A stretch of DNA of 64,000 nucleotides from Ceriagrion tenellum. Taxonomy: Eukaryota; Arthropoda; Insecta; Odonata; Coenagrionidae. Location: positions 115,728,430 through 115,792,429 of the forward strand of contig OY720634.1 of assembly GCA_963169105.1 (NCBI GenBank), read 5' to 3'. The position numbers were made by a program, and so were the translations under genes. Positions 1 through 12,000 of the stretch are shown here, one piece after another (the first letter of the stretch is position 1; every line of letters starts with the position of its first letter). The notes beneath the pieces were generated by a model. That model was not told where the DNA came from, made no database searches, and saw only the letters and a list, made by a program, of their open reading frames with translations.

Positions 1-1983
1 ATTGCCTTCCTGTCCCCAGAGGAAACATCCTTTCTATGGCGATTCTATCAGAGCATGCTAGTTCCTTTATATTCCCTTGAGGCCACTTGGTGTTTGTTTT
101 TCTCCATCTGAAATTTCAGAAACCCTACGAGCCTACCATAGCGACGATTTGAATAGGGTGCTAAGTATTCCGCATGAGTGTAGGTTGATAGTCCCATCAT
201 CATCCACCTGATATTGGCCAGTAACTATATTAAATTCAGCAGGCTCCATGAAATTATTTTCTGGCTCAATGTCTTTATCTTCCACTAATATTCCCATGAT
301 TTCATGAACAGTCAAGTCTGTTTGAGCAATCATATAGAAAATTCATGGAGCGTGGAGAAAATTAGAAATAAAAAACTCAAAAAAACATTAACCTAGTGAT
401 AAATTTATATTTGCCCTTGCGTGAATTTAAAAATGTAACCATGGTGCAAACATTAAGCATAAAGCTTAATGAAAAATGTGTGTTGGAATCTCTGAACACT
501 GATTCATAATTTCAGTTGAAATGGCATGGTTTTGTCCAAGTAGTGCCATAAGTTATCACCAAATTTCACTTCTGAATATGCCATACTTACTAGAGCAGCA
601 AGTTAATGCTTTTAGAGAACATAAAAATAAACAGCATCACAATTACGTAAATGGAGGAATGAAATTATCATCAGCAAAAATGCTAAAAAATTAAATTTAC
701 AAATCCCTGGCACCAATTTCTTTATTACTGACTTTTCTCAATTGCCACTCAGAAAGGACGTCTTAAGCAGCCACTGGGGAAAAATAACCTGCGAGTGCTC
801 AAGGTCAATTCCAGCATTAATATATATTGAACTCCAATAAGTAAATAATGGCACCCCAGCAAAGATCCAAACTGCAGGTATTCCAAAATGACAACAACTG
901 GAACCATTTGATTTCACTACGCTAATGTGGGTTATTGGCAATGAGAGCAGGAACTAGTGATAAAACTGAAATATGCTCCACAACACAAATGAAGATAAAA
1001 ATTGACAAATACAAGAAATAATTAACGCCAACATGTAACTCCAGACAACAAAATCTGAATTATTCATGCAAATTTTATATACAATTATTTCAGGAGTATC
1101 AACAGCAAATTTACAAGAGTGAAAACACAATGGTAAAAAAAATAAAAAATCAGACTTAATCATTAAATAGTATATGTACATAGTTTGCTAACAGCACAAA
1201 TCCATAGAGATCAAAAAAATAGAATTCCAAAATTCATAGAGACAGTGTGTGTACACCAATTCAGCACCCACATGAGATTAAACATTTAATGTACTTTAAT
1301 TTAAGTTAATGTAATTACATTTAATGTAATTAATTTAATGAGTACTTTAAAAATATAAAAGTGACAAAACTACAGATATAAAAAATAATTTGAAGTAACA
1401 TGAAGTCAATAAAAGTATTGAAATAAAATTGTCATGCGTTTGATCTAAAAATTACAAGAGAAGTGTTTTTGAAAACCCATGAACTTAAGAGGCCAATTAT
1501 AAAAATATGCACGAAAGTATAGATCCATGCATATCTTGACCTTAGCCGAGAGCAGTGTCATAATATGGATATAGTATATCATAAAAAACAATGTTTAAGT
1601 ACTTGAGCTTACAAAAAATAAAAAGGTTAACTTTCAGTGATGTAGTTACATTTGTACAATCAAAAAAATTCATGAGATAAATACTACTCACTTAGGAAGA
1701 GAGCCAAACAATGATCCCTTGGCAAGAGTACATCATAAACATACTTCATTGAATATTCAATTGGATTAAACTAAGTCATGGCCATGCCAGCACAATTATG
1801 TTTGTAAAGCAATTTCTCTTCAAAAATGCATCACAAAGGGCTAAGTTAAGACATCACACCAGCCCACTGAAGAAATAAATAGTACAAAAATGCTCTCAAT
1901 CACTCGAACAGCAAAAAGTTTCATCAACACAAGTTTCAGACAGCTGCTACTCCTTCCACACAGTGGAAACAACATTGATATGC
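1..1983. other. AT-rich stretch with no convincing gene; may include the KIF23 3'UTR
   Basis: I see no open frame that resembles a known protein here. A 66-codon minus-strand frame at 133-333 is acidic and has fairly natural codon use, but no family is recognisable and it has no clear splice context. Near 1262-1350 there are simple AT-rich repeats built on TTTAATGTA-like words. The part just below 1983 could be the last non-coding exon of KIF23 (see 1984-2479). No LINE or SINE signature was found. Confidence 0.4.
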
Positions 1984-2479
1984 CTGTAAAAGAGCAGATA
2001 TTAAATATTTCATAAAGAAAATGAATTCTTACTCTTACAAAAAAAACTTGGTCATGGCAAGATTGTTCTCCAATAGAACCAAGAACTATGTAATATGATC
2101 CAAGGAAAGGATGATTATTTCATCATTAGTTAACTAATTATTGGACACTGGTATTCAAGGAAGACTACAGCAAGTGACTTTCAGTTTACCGAGAACAGTA
2201 AGGTTCCATGGTATGGAAATCAAAGATTATTAAGTTATAGCCATCAAAAAATCACATGTAACTAAACCTTACACAATTAACAAAATAAATCATGTGAAGT
2301 TTCCGCACTAAATAAAAATAAAAACCTAAGGCCAAGTACATTTCACCCATCATTGACAAATTATGATTAAATATTAGCAGTTTAAACTGAAAAATCAGCA
2401 GCAAAAGTTGACAGCCACAGTACTGCTTAACAGCAAGAAGGTAAAATCTATTAAAGCGGTATTCAAAAAGATAATATAC
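1984..2479 (-). other. KIF23: Candidate 3'UTR intron of KIF23
   Basis: On the minus strand, 16 nt past the KIF23 stop codon, there is a donor (AAAG then GTATAT at 2480/2479). A good acceptor (TCTTTTACAG) ends at 1984. This would make a 496-nt intron in the 3'UTR. A junction so close to the stop would not be expected to trigger nonsense-mediated decay. The intron is inferred from splice motifs only; in AT-rich DNA such pairs arise by chance, so the call is tentative. Confidence 0.3.
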
Positions 2480-2495
2480 CTTTCAAGGCAAGTCT

Positions 2496-5027
2496 TCATC
2501 TTCGAAACCTTTTCCCATGACCTTCTGCTGCATATCTGCATCTATCAGCAGCCAGTGGGCCCCCAACCAGTTTACCAATATCCTCATCACTCTTCCTCTT
2601 GAGGGGCGTTGTCTTGGTAGGAGAAACCTGGCGAAGAGTTTCAACCTCATTGAAGACCACCTGTGCACCACCACCATTGGTGGTGATGATGTCCCCCTTG
2701 TAGAGCCTGGTTTCCACCTCTCCTCCAACATCAGCTTCTGTAGTTAAGCAATATTTAGAAGTCTTGGGATTGGCCAAATCTTTGATATTTGTGAGTTGAG
2801 TAATCGACCTCCTTTTCTTCATGGTGGGCTGCAGCACAGTGTTAAGGGGAACTGGGCCAGTAACAGGACGATGATCAAGCCACATGCCTTCAGCATTGGA
2901 GGCAGAAAGAGAGCGGCGATGGCGGGTGACAGGTCCTCTGTTCACAGCTCCAGCAGGGCTATCTGAAGGTAAAGCCCAAGATACAGGAGGCACAAATCCT
3001 TTTCCAGAGTTACAGCCCTGGAGATCAAGTTCCACGGATGACGATGATGACTCAAGTTGAAGTGGTGTGGCTAAAGTGTCACTTGCGACGATTTCTTTCA
3101 CCAAACGGAGTTTTTCATCTTTCATCTTGATTTTATTTTTATACTCTGCTTTTAGTTCCTTCTGCTTTTGGTAAATTTCCCTGTTTACTCGTTGTTTATC
3201 TGAAATCATCCTCTGCTTATAGTGTTGTTTTTCCTTTTCCTTCTCCAGCACTTTCATATTCAGGCCAGCTTTCACCTCCTCCAGTGCATTTTTTAGAGTA
3301 GATATTTCTTCATTTTTTTCCATGACTTTCCATTCCAAATTAGTGTTTAAAGATTCTAGGTTTACCAATTTACTATCAACAACAGATTTTTTCCTCCTCT
3401 CCATTTCCAACGCTGCTTTTATGGTTGCTACTTCTTGTTTAGCTAGAGTATTCTCATTCTCCATCTTAATTAGTCTGTTTCGAAAACTAAGTTGCTTATT
3501 TCTTAGCTCCTTTACAAGGGTGTTCCTTTTCTCCAGACGCATTTGTAAGAAAGTAGAAAGATTTTTCAATAAATCAGAATTTTCAGGTTGTATCACTTCA
3601 AATGGAGGAAATTCTGGGCCTAGAGAATAAACCACTCCTAAGTCTGGGGATATGCCATTTCCAGGGTTACCATTCTCATCCCGACCATTCATATTAGCTT
3701 TCCTTCTACCAGGGGTGAATCCTAATTCATATCGCACAGGATTGGGCCGAGCTACTTGAATTTCCTGAGACATTTCAGCAAATTTAAGGACATGAACTGA
3801 CTCATCATAATCCTCTACTTTTGGATTCACACAGACTATCATCTTCACCTGCCCTTCACCATCGAAATAGCTTTTGAAAAGATGGGTGAGTCTCGACTGT
3901 CTGTAAGGAATTACTTTGGAAGTTCCATTGGCTTGATTCTCTCTCAGCAATTCAAAACAAGTTCTCAGCGTCATGAGGGAATTATTAATGTTACCTGCTT
4001 CTCTGAGCCTTTGACCACTATTCTTCGTCCTATTGGTTCTTTCACTGCCAGCTAAATCTACCATGGAGAGCTGACTGATACTCACAATGTTCTTCTCCTG
4101 AAGGACCTCGTCTCCACTGCTGTTTAGGGGCGCTCGCACCACACGTACAGTGAACACCGAGTGAGATCTGCTCGATTCTGCGTTTAGTAAAGTGTGAGCC
4201 ATTCTTTTCCTTTTTTGTCCCCTATAAAACACTTCAAAAGCTTCTTCTGTCGATGTGATCTCAACCTCTGTTACACTGTGAACGAACATGTTGTGGCTGG
4301 CATCTTCACGTAATATCTTACTTTGTGGATTACGAGGTCTGTTATCATCACCCATAGGATCATCCAATAGGTCGTAAATGAGATTATTGTAAATTTCAAC
4401 ATGAGAAACAAACACAGAGTAAAGACAGTCTTCATCGATATCGCCAACCCTGTTAACATCTGGAATACGGGCTGCTAAATTCTCATTGGAGGGAACTTTT
4501 CTAGGAGTTTTTCTTGTTCGCTGATGCATTTCCTTCTGATAATCCAACATGGCATCCACATTGCTCTGGACATCAAAGCCATTTAATCCGTCAGGTTTAA
4601 ACACATATTTCCTAGCTTGAACGGTGGAAATTGTGTTAAACAGTACATCAAGGCACCTAGGTAATATTCCTCCATTTTCAGGAACGCCATTCATCGTAAA
4701 TGTTTTCCCCGAACCAGACACTCCGTACGTAAAAAGCAATCCATTTTTGCCACTTATTAAGCCCTCCACTAAAGGAAATGCAACACGATCGAAAACTTCC
4801 TTTTGAGAACACTTCTCGTCAAACACATGCTGAAATGTGTATTTAATCCCACGGGAATTGTTTGAGGCAAGCCCACGGCTGTTTACCTCAGGAGTAGACA
4901 CGAGGATGGTTTTTGAATCCAACACTTTTATGCAGCTTAATTCACCATAAATAGGCTTAACTCTACAAAAAACTTCAACCGGATCCGTTTCCGAGGATCT
5001 CCGAGGTTTCTGAAATGACTTGGACAT
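2496..5027 (-). CDS. KIF23: Kinesin-6 family motor, KIF23/MKLP1 (pavarotti type)
   Basis: This 843-residue plus-end motor of the centralspindlin complex bundles antiparallel microtubules at the central spindle and midbody with a RhoGAP partner (family knowledge). The N-terminal motor covers about residues 16-430. It has P-loop GVSGSGKT at 102-109, switch I NAESSRSH at 282-289 and switch II DLAGSER at 324-330. The long polar insert at about 140-200 between the P-loop and switch I is typical of kinesin-6. A charged coiled coil spans about 485-645. The C-terminal MKLP1 region follows, with a basic RHRRSLSAS block (702-710) like the Aurora B/14-3-3 site and a KGDI...GGGAQVVF segment near 777-792 that resembles the Arf-binding domain. 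The start is the first ATG after an in-frame TAA at 5040-5042. Length matches the family. Oddly, the whole coding region is one exon. The frame is intact and looks functional. Confidence 0.96.
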   Translation of the reverse strand: MSKSFQKPRRSSETDPVEVFCRVKPIYGELSCIKVLDSKTILVSTPEVNSRGLASNNSRGIKYTFQHVFDEKCSQKEVFDRVAFPLVEGLISGKNGLLFTYGVSGSGKTFTMNGVPENGGILPRCLDVLFNTISTVQARKYVFKPDGLNGFDVQSNVDAMLDYQKEMHQRTRKTPRKVPSNENLAARIPDVNRVGDIDEDCLYSVFVSHVEIYNNLIYDLLDDPMGDDNRPRNPQSKILREDASHNMFVHSVTEVEITSTEEAFEVFYRGQKRKRMAHTLLNAESSRSHSVFTVRVVRAPLNSSGDEVLQEKNIVSISQLSMVDLAGSERTNRTKNSGQRLREAGNINNSLMTLRTCFELLRENQANGTSKVIPYRQSRLTHLFKSYFDGEGQVKMIVCVNPKVEDYDESVHVLKFAEMSQEIQVARPNPVRYELGFTPGRRKANMNGRDENGNPGNGISPDLGVVYSLGPEFPPFEVIQPENSDLLKNLSTFLQMRLEKRNTLVKELRNKQLSFRNRLIKMENENTLAKQEVATIKAALEMERRKKSVVDSKLVNLESLNTNLEWKVMEKNEEISTLKNALEEVKAGLNMKVLEKEKEKQHYKQRMISDKQRVNREIYQKQKELKAEYKNKIKMKDEKLRLVKEIVASDTLATPLQLESSSSSVELDLQGCNSGKGFVPPVSWALPSDSPAGAVNRGPVTRHRRSLSASNAEGMWLDHRPVTGPVPLNTVLQPTMKKRRSITQLTNIKDLANPKTSKYCLTTEADVGGEVETRLYKGDIITTNGGGAQVVFNEVETLRQVSPTKTTPLKRKSDEDIGKLVGGPLAADRCRYAAEGHGKRFRR

Positions 5028-5230
5028 GGCTAATTTCGGTTAACACAACTACTACATCAATTCTTCTTCACTGCCTAGAATTCAAAAACGGATGCCCCGC
5101 AATCTCTTTAACGACAACATTCGTGATTGGTCGTACCAGCGGAGCCAGAAGACAGTTGGGAAGGTTGGGAAACATCAGAACAAAAACAAATGAACAGCGA
5201 AAATTGGCAATAACGAAGTAGTCAACCATG
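5028..5230 (-). promoter_or_regulatory. KIF23: Probable KIF23 promoter / 5'UTR
   Basis: The 200 bp upstream of the KIF23 ATG is less AT-rich than its surroundings. On the minus strand it carries a CCAAT word (5126-5130) and, about 40 bp nearer the gene, a TTTGAA word (5081-5086). A CCAAT box plus a CHR-like TTTGAA is a common layout in mitotic gene promoters. Both words are short and could be chance; no TATA box was seen. Confidence 0.3.
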
Positions 5231-5304
5231 AATATTCATTATTATATCCACGATTTTACATTATTCACGAATAATGGATATACATTATTCTAAGTATATT
5301 CATG
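5227..5304. repeat. Imperfect palindrome upstream of KIF23 (MITE-like hairpin)
   Basis: A left arm starting CATGAATATTCATTATT is mirrored by a right arm ending in AAGTATATTCATG. Both arms end internally in TATATCCA/TGGATATA, and the centre holds a second small inverted pair (CATTATTC / GAATAATG). It would fold into a hairpin of about 78 nt. It may be a small foldback element just outside the promoter; no terminal duplication was confirmed. Confidence 0.35.
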
Positions 5305-8300
5305 AGTCTATCTTAAATTAATGTAACTGTTGTACCTATGGGCTCGGCGATACAAAAAATTAATTGGACCCACTTCGTTGAAAGTCACCCACTGACTACG
5401 GAAGTATTTTCTATGATCAGTGAGTGCTGTTGTGGTGATAGCAATCAAATGCTCAATCAATAATCGTTAAAATCTCAATAATTAATGAAAACCCATACAG
5501 TATACTTCCCTGTTGGTAAAAAATAAAACTTAATTGTGTAGGCTTAGTGGGCCATAAATGTCAGGACTCTCCTTAAAATGGTAAAGATAAAGTTGTATGG
5601 AAGATGTGTTTGGCTTTCAATTCTTTTAAGCGGTGTTATATTTTCTCTTATTCTTCAGTTACAATCATACTGTAGCTTTTCCTCTACTCAGTTCACTCGA
5701 CATGTACTATTGCAACTTCACCGTCAAGTGTACCAGATAAAGGTTGCCCCTTTTTCAGCTTTAAGTACTCTGACTAATCATCACTGTCATTTAGCTCTCC
5801 TATATGTATTCCACCCACCTATCCTAGGGCTACTGTGGTCTGTTGGTGAAGGTTCACTGTTTCATTTTTGCTAGTAATTCTCGTATTTTCTAAAACATCA
5901 CCTTCACGGAAACCTCTCCATTTCTGTTTCCCTAATTGCTTGCCACTTTTCTCCTTTACTATCTCCTGCTGCAATGTTGAAATAAGCCTTTATTTATCTG
6001 TTGAGGCGAGTTTACATCAGGGAATGAATATTTTCCGTAAGTAGGCGAACGTCTGCAAAACAGCTATGGAGGAGAATTATGAGGGGCACAGGTGAAGTAA
6101 AGTAATGCATTAGGGGTTTTGAAGCAAGGCAGGTGTGACGCGAAAACTTCTCGTCAGTTCTAATAGGAAATTTTGAAGGAAAAATAACTAAGTATCTTTC
6201 TTTTCTGGAGTCTCATACAAACCTTTGTTAGGAGGTTAACTGTCCGAATCAAAACTTCACGCTACATTGCCTATGATAAGTGCAAAACTGAGTTTCCATT
6301 AAGTATGGGTATTCATGAAATTATTGACTTTGGAATTTGGAACGGAGGCCAAAGAAATCAAGCGAGAAGTTCACACTTATGGACATACTTAGGATATACT
6401 CTTAAGCATTGGCTTAAATCTTTTGCACTAAAGTGCACCCAAGGCCAAAACTGAATTCTCAACTAAAGTTAATCATCCCCATTGGGATGTGCCGCCCACC
6501 ATTTAATTTCCCAGCAAATTAGCTACAAAAATTATATCATATGCTCTCTGAAACCTGGAGTATCTATTAATAACTAACTTCCCGATTTTTTTCAAATTTT
6601 AAATGAGCTTCCGCAGAATTTTAAAAACGGTGAAAACAACACATGACATATAGGGACCTAAGATTTCATTTGGGGGTGAAATGGTGATCATATGCAAGAG
6701 AATGAGTAAAAGTTTAAAAAAAATCAGGGATAAAACTGTGCATTTAGGCAATAGAGTATGTACTGCAGCAGCATTCATTTTTATTTTAAAATTTCTGAAA
6801 GAATGCAAGATGGATTTTTTATTGAAAACTGCTAACATATTAATTGAAAAAACTGTTTAAATTGAAAGATGAATGAAATCGATATTCTCAGTTAAATAAT
6901 AAACATCACTTTCCTATTTAGTGCCATTAATAAAAAGCAAACTTTTGGAGATGTGAGGGAGGGGCAACAAAATTGACCCTTAAACAGAAGATGAGGTACA
7001 ACATGTCAACAATTATGAGGTACAACATGTCAACAATTAGAGCGTTGGGATGAATAAATAATGCAGATGACATCAAAACTCATGTAATTAACACTGTTAA
7101 ACATACACATGTTAATGATACCATGTTAACATACAATCTACAAAAAAAGAATTAAAAATGAGAAGGCATCATTTTTGTCAAAACCGAATACATAGCACCC
7201 ATTAATTCAGAACTTAAATAACTTAGGAAAAGTGTTCTGCACTCTCACGTCGATAGAGCAAAATGATACAGAAGTAACTGATAGTTAAAACAATTCAATG
7301 AAAGTTACAGCACACAATGCAAACAGAAGGATGGAATCCAGCGCTAAATATGAGATTGTTTACTCACATAAGTCTTTCTCAAGTTATCAACCACTCACAA
7401 TAAATATGCAATCAAAGGTTGATAATGGAATAGATGAAACAATGCCAAAATTAATGAAAATATCAAAGTTGACTTCCCACCTTACCTCAATGTAACATAC
7501 ACACATGGGTATTGTAATGTTAGCTAACTTTAACACTAATAATTACCGGGTTTCCACCCCATAAAGAGAATAAAATAAATAGGTATGTATTTTTTTCCAA
7601 AGCCTCTATCTTGATGGCCATTTTTGTGCATTTTATTGAAAATTCTTTCACATTAGATAAATATTGTACCTAAATTTAGATTGTTATCACAGAAAAGTAA
7701 TACCCATGAAGCAATACTGCTAAAACCACTGTGTCAGACTTAGTCTTCACAGTGAATAACAGGGAACATAAAGAAAATGTTCAACTATGAAAGTAAAGTA
7801 ATTGTAAACACATAAACAAACACAGGCAACATTTATATATATTGACTTGTAGATCAACGTCAAAATACACAAAACATCCCATACCACTAAAATAACAGTT
7901 CATACCAAGAAAACTAACTTTTCTACAGACAAATAGGTATTTTTCTTAACACCAATGCTGAAGGAAACATTAGAAAACACATAGGGAATGGTGTTCAGAG
8001 GCTCACGTCAACTATCACAGCCCACAGTCAATTACAGAATCATTCCCTTCTAACACATTTTAACCTTCCCCATCGTCTCACTGCAACCACCCAAAAGACC
8101 AAATTGTCAACGTACTTGGATACGAGTATTTGGAAAAATGTCAGTAGAAAAGATTGAAACTAAGTTCAATAAATAAAATGCATCCTTGGCTCTACTTAAC
8201 GTATTTTAAGGACAACGTTCTTTTGACATCGATTGATGAAATTCATAGGCAATTTGCCTTACCTTCAATTTGATTCCCAATTCATTGGCATGCACATAAT

Positions 8301-8969
8301 TTTGTGTTAAGATGTATTATGTATGATTATTTGGTCTGACCAAAAGTTACCTATCGACTTGAGTAACAGTATCAAAGAACATAATAAATTAATTAGTCAT
8401 CAACATCATGTTTTAACATGCAATTACATAAAATAGATAGATAGAAAATTAATATGCAATATTGCGATATATGCAAATTTAACTGGGAACTGAGTCATTT
8501 GTAAAAAAGAAAATTTTATAAAACTGACAAAGATGTTAAAAATAAAATAGGCATGCATATTTCATCCTGAGACGCTGATTCGAGCAAGCACCATCAACCA
8601 TAATTACAACTTTCCTGATATACATCACATTCAAATCACAAACCATCCACCATTCTCATTTCCTCTCATTCACAACAACTGGAATACTTGATGATACATG
8701 ACACCACCCAGATACATGGGCAGACATCTTGGCACAAGAAATTTTACAAACTCGACCAATTACCTATTAAGCTGGACTCTATAAGCACTAAACACGTCAC
8801 CAAGACACACAAATATGCACACACAGACACACACTGAAACAAGCCAGATTTCAATATATCATCCATCCATTAACAAACAATAAATAGCAATACTCTAATC
8901 TTTAAAAATTTCAATATGATTGAATTTGCTCCCTTGGTTCAATCTTGTCTATCTAATGCCATATTGTCA
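5305..8969. other. Intergenic / possible PFKFB 3'UTR
   Basis: No convincing reading frame lies between the KIF23 promoter and the last PFKFB coding exon. The PFKFB mRNA, read on the minus strand, must end somewhere here if the distal terminal exon is used, but no polyadenylation site could be assigned. The only structured item noted is the 24-bp duplication at 6991-7038. Confidence 0.4.
6991..7038. repeat. Perfect 24-bp tandem duplication
   Basis: The 24-bp unit beginning ATGAGGTACAACATG occurs twice head to tail with no mismatch. It is non-coding. The exact identity suggests a recent duplication or replication slippage. Confidence 0.9.
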
Positions 8970-9047
8970 TCAGAATCCGTCACAGTCGTTCTCCAAATAA
9001 TTGTTCTTTTTCTCCTTCTTGAATCGATCCTCCAAAGTTCCAGGAAT
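8970..9047 (-). CDS. PFKFB: PFKFB terminal coding exon, distal form (candidate)
   Basis: After a good acceptor (CATTTTACAG), the phase-0 frame reads IPGTLEDRFKKEKK then NNYLENDCDGF and a TGA stop. The polar, lysine-rich tail is the sort of variable end PFKFBs have. It lies 9.8 kb from exon 9. The assignment rests on phase, splice motif and composition, not on a recognised homologous tail. Confidence 0.55.
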   Translation of the reverse strand: MPGTLEDRFKKEKKNNYLENDCDGF

Positions 9048-12000
9048 CTGTAAAATGAGCAATTAAAAGAATGAGAATTCTTTTTAACTCTCAACATGCA
9101 ATGTAGAAATGTGATTTTACTTAACATAAACACATTAAAATAAGTTGCAAGTTGGCTTGAAAGTTCAAATTAATTTTTGTTTTTAATAAAATACAAAGCA
9201 TCTTGATTATTGGCACTTGTAGAGGTCACAAAACAAGGAAAAGCAGATACAAAAATTAAAGAATATCCACAGAAACAAATAGGAATAAATCTTCACTGTA
9301 CTATCAAATGATGCAAAATCAAGGGGGTTATTAAGTTTTAACGGCTAAAGTTTCCAAACACATGAAAATTTTCAACAGTCCAAAGCCTCAAATTAAAATC
9401 AAAATGCAACCTATCATCATACCATCATTGGGCGTCATACTGCATATGATCTGAATATGATGATGTAATCAAATGTCAAAATGACTAATGTGTACACAAT
9501 AATTATTTTAACAAATAGAAAATAGTATTTTATTCCTCTCGGTTAAAATACAAGGAAATACATTACTATCAAACAACAACAATTAGAATACAGACCCTAA
9601 GTATTAGAAGACTAAATCATAAGCAATATTGCTCAAGGGCCTAAATCTATGGGATAAATATAAAGAATATTTGACAGGCTAACACTTGAAGTTAATCTTC
9701 AAGAAAAACGTAAGTGAAGTTCTACAAGACAAACGGTTATATTCTATAAATGAATTACTCCAGTAGTCAGTCTGACATACTTTACATAGCCTTTTACATG
9801 CTCCATTACCTAAGCATTATTTTCCTCCTCTAACTACTAGAATGAGTCCAATATTAACATGTACAGAAAAATCTGCAGACAAATGAAAATATTATAACTA
9901 TTGAAAAAACATGATTTTACTGATAGCACCTAATTTCCATTCTGTGGGGAAATGCCTAGTATGCATAACATAAATACATGAAAAATCAGCCATAATAGGT
10001 CATTTATGGACATTTTTTTTAGTTTCTTAATGGCAACTTGGAAACAATATACATCCGCAAGTTAGGATTGTCAGTAGGAGCCTACATCAAAGTGGAGTTC
10101 CACCTTTAACTTTTTCTCAAAATATATATTTTCATAGACAGCCTATGGTAAAGTGATTTTTATTCCCAAAGAGACAGATGAGTGAAAATCAACATTGAAA
10201 CATCACTTCAAGTTAGTGGTGTGGTGACATTTCCTATCACATTATTAGTCTTTATTAACTAGATTATTATCATTTATAAAATAAAATAGGATATTATCTA
10301 TTTTCACCTTTAGATTTGGGGATGAAAAAATATACATCTTTCATTGATTTTTAACAGAAAATTACATGCTCCCCAGTGATACACATAAGATAGCTATTTT
10401 CAGCATAGAACACACCTTTGAAGGATAAGGCAAATTATAAATGGGTAAATTCAGTTGATGAAATGCACTACATCAAATATAAATGGATCTGGTGGAAGGG
10501 AAGAACGGCAGAGGAAGGCCTTGGATGAGATATATTGAGCAGGTGATGAAGAATGTAAAACAGAAAAACTATGTAAGTGTTAAAAGGCCAGCTGATAAGA
10601 GAATTGAGTGGAGAGCTGCATCAAACCAATCTTCGGATTGCTGACTGATGATGATGACGAGCAAACATAAATGAAGCAAGTGCATTCCCAGCAAATAACG
10701 GGTGAATTTTTCTCTGGTTTCACTCAATGCATTTTTCAACCTGAACCAGAAATTACAAACACCCAACTATTATCTCCAGGACAATTAATCCCACAGTATA
10801 ATTGTAGTTTGAAGTTGGTGTCACATGAGTATTTAAGAGCTAACTGTAATGACCTTATGGTCCATTTAAAAAGTCACAAGATGAAGAAAGGACTCATTTT
10901 CTTCTACCTAAAGGATGTGCACATTATATCACTGTCCAATTAAATTAATGGGAAATATGTAACTGACAATTAATTTAAAATATCTTTTGGAACTCCATTT
11001 CTATTATTTTTATCCTTCAAAGTGGTTTCAGAGCTAGCACATTTTTTATGATCTAGACACTATCCTGCAAGCAATCACATGGGCATGTAGCCCATGTGGA
11101 TGTTAGGATGCCAGTTACTTAAATGTGTCAAGGTTTTGGGAAATTTTGAGGGATGGTTAAGTGTATTACAGCAGTTTTCATTGGAGTTCAGTTTTTATCA
11201 TGGCAACAAATGATTTTTTGTAAAGAAACTGTGTGAAATTTTTGTGCCAATCTGTTTGGCAAAGTATCCTCCTTATTTTATCACTACTGTTGGACCGAGA
11301 AATATAGCATTGCATCAAAATGATATTCTCAGTCTTGCTTTGAAACACACCTGTTCGGAATTTATCAAGCAAACTAAGCCTAGTGTGCATTCTCCGTGTA
11401 TCCAGAGGCACTCAACCTAATCACTCTAAAAGCTGAAAAACACAATGTTTGCTTGTAGCAGTTTTAAACAAAGCATGCAGTTTTCCCTGGTATTGTATTC
11501 ATTTTTTTATTAAATCATTCTACCCAGGGTCCCAAATGCTAGTGGCATATTCAAGGTGTGGCATAACCTCAGCGAAGTAGCACCTCTCTTTTTATTTTTC
11601 ATCCAAGGACCTTCTTATTAAACACTTGATAAGACCTAGTTTATTTAATATTGCGTAGGATATGTTCTGTAAGTGTGTTCCCCACAATGTATCTGAGGTT
11701 AAGGTAATTCCAAGATATCTGACTTTATCTGAAGATTTATGATTACTCTACCCACAGTGTGGATATGGTGTTTGTGTGATGACCCAAGAAGTGTACCATC
11801 TATTTCTATATACTACCTGGAAAGCTGCCGCATGGCATGTGGCAGGGGGTGTTAGGACAACAGCTGTGTAAATAGCTAAGGGAAAAGGTTTTGGGAGGTG
11901 AAATGGTGACATGTATTATGGGAGTGTATTTAGTGGAGCTCAGTTTTTACTGTGGTCGCTTATTGTTTACAGAAAGAACAAGTTGTTGTACCGATCTGTT

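Noticed and set aside
133..333. 66-codon acidic minus-strand frame
   Set aside because: Codon use looks natural, but I recognise no family, and splice context and start are unclear.
1530..1560. U2-snRNA-like word CTTAGCCGAG
   Set aside because: Too short, and the surrounding snRNA sequence is absent.
2483..2731. 82-codon minus-strand frame inside KIF23
   Set aside because: A shadow in another frame of the KIF23 C-terminus.
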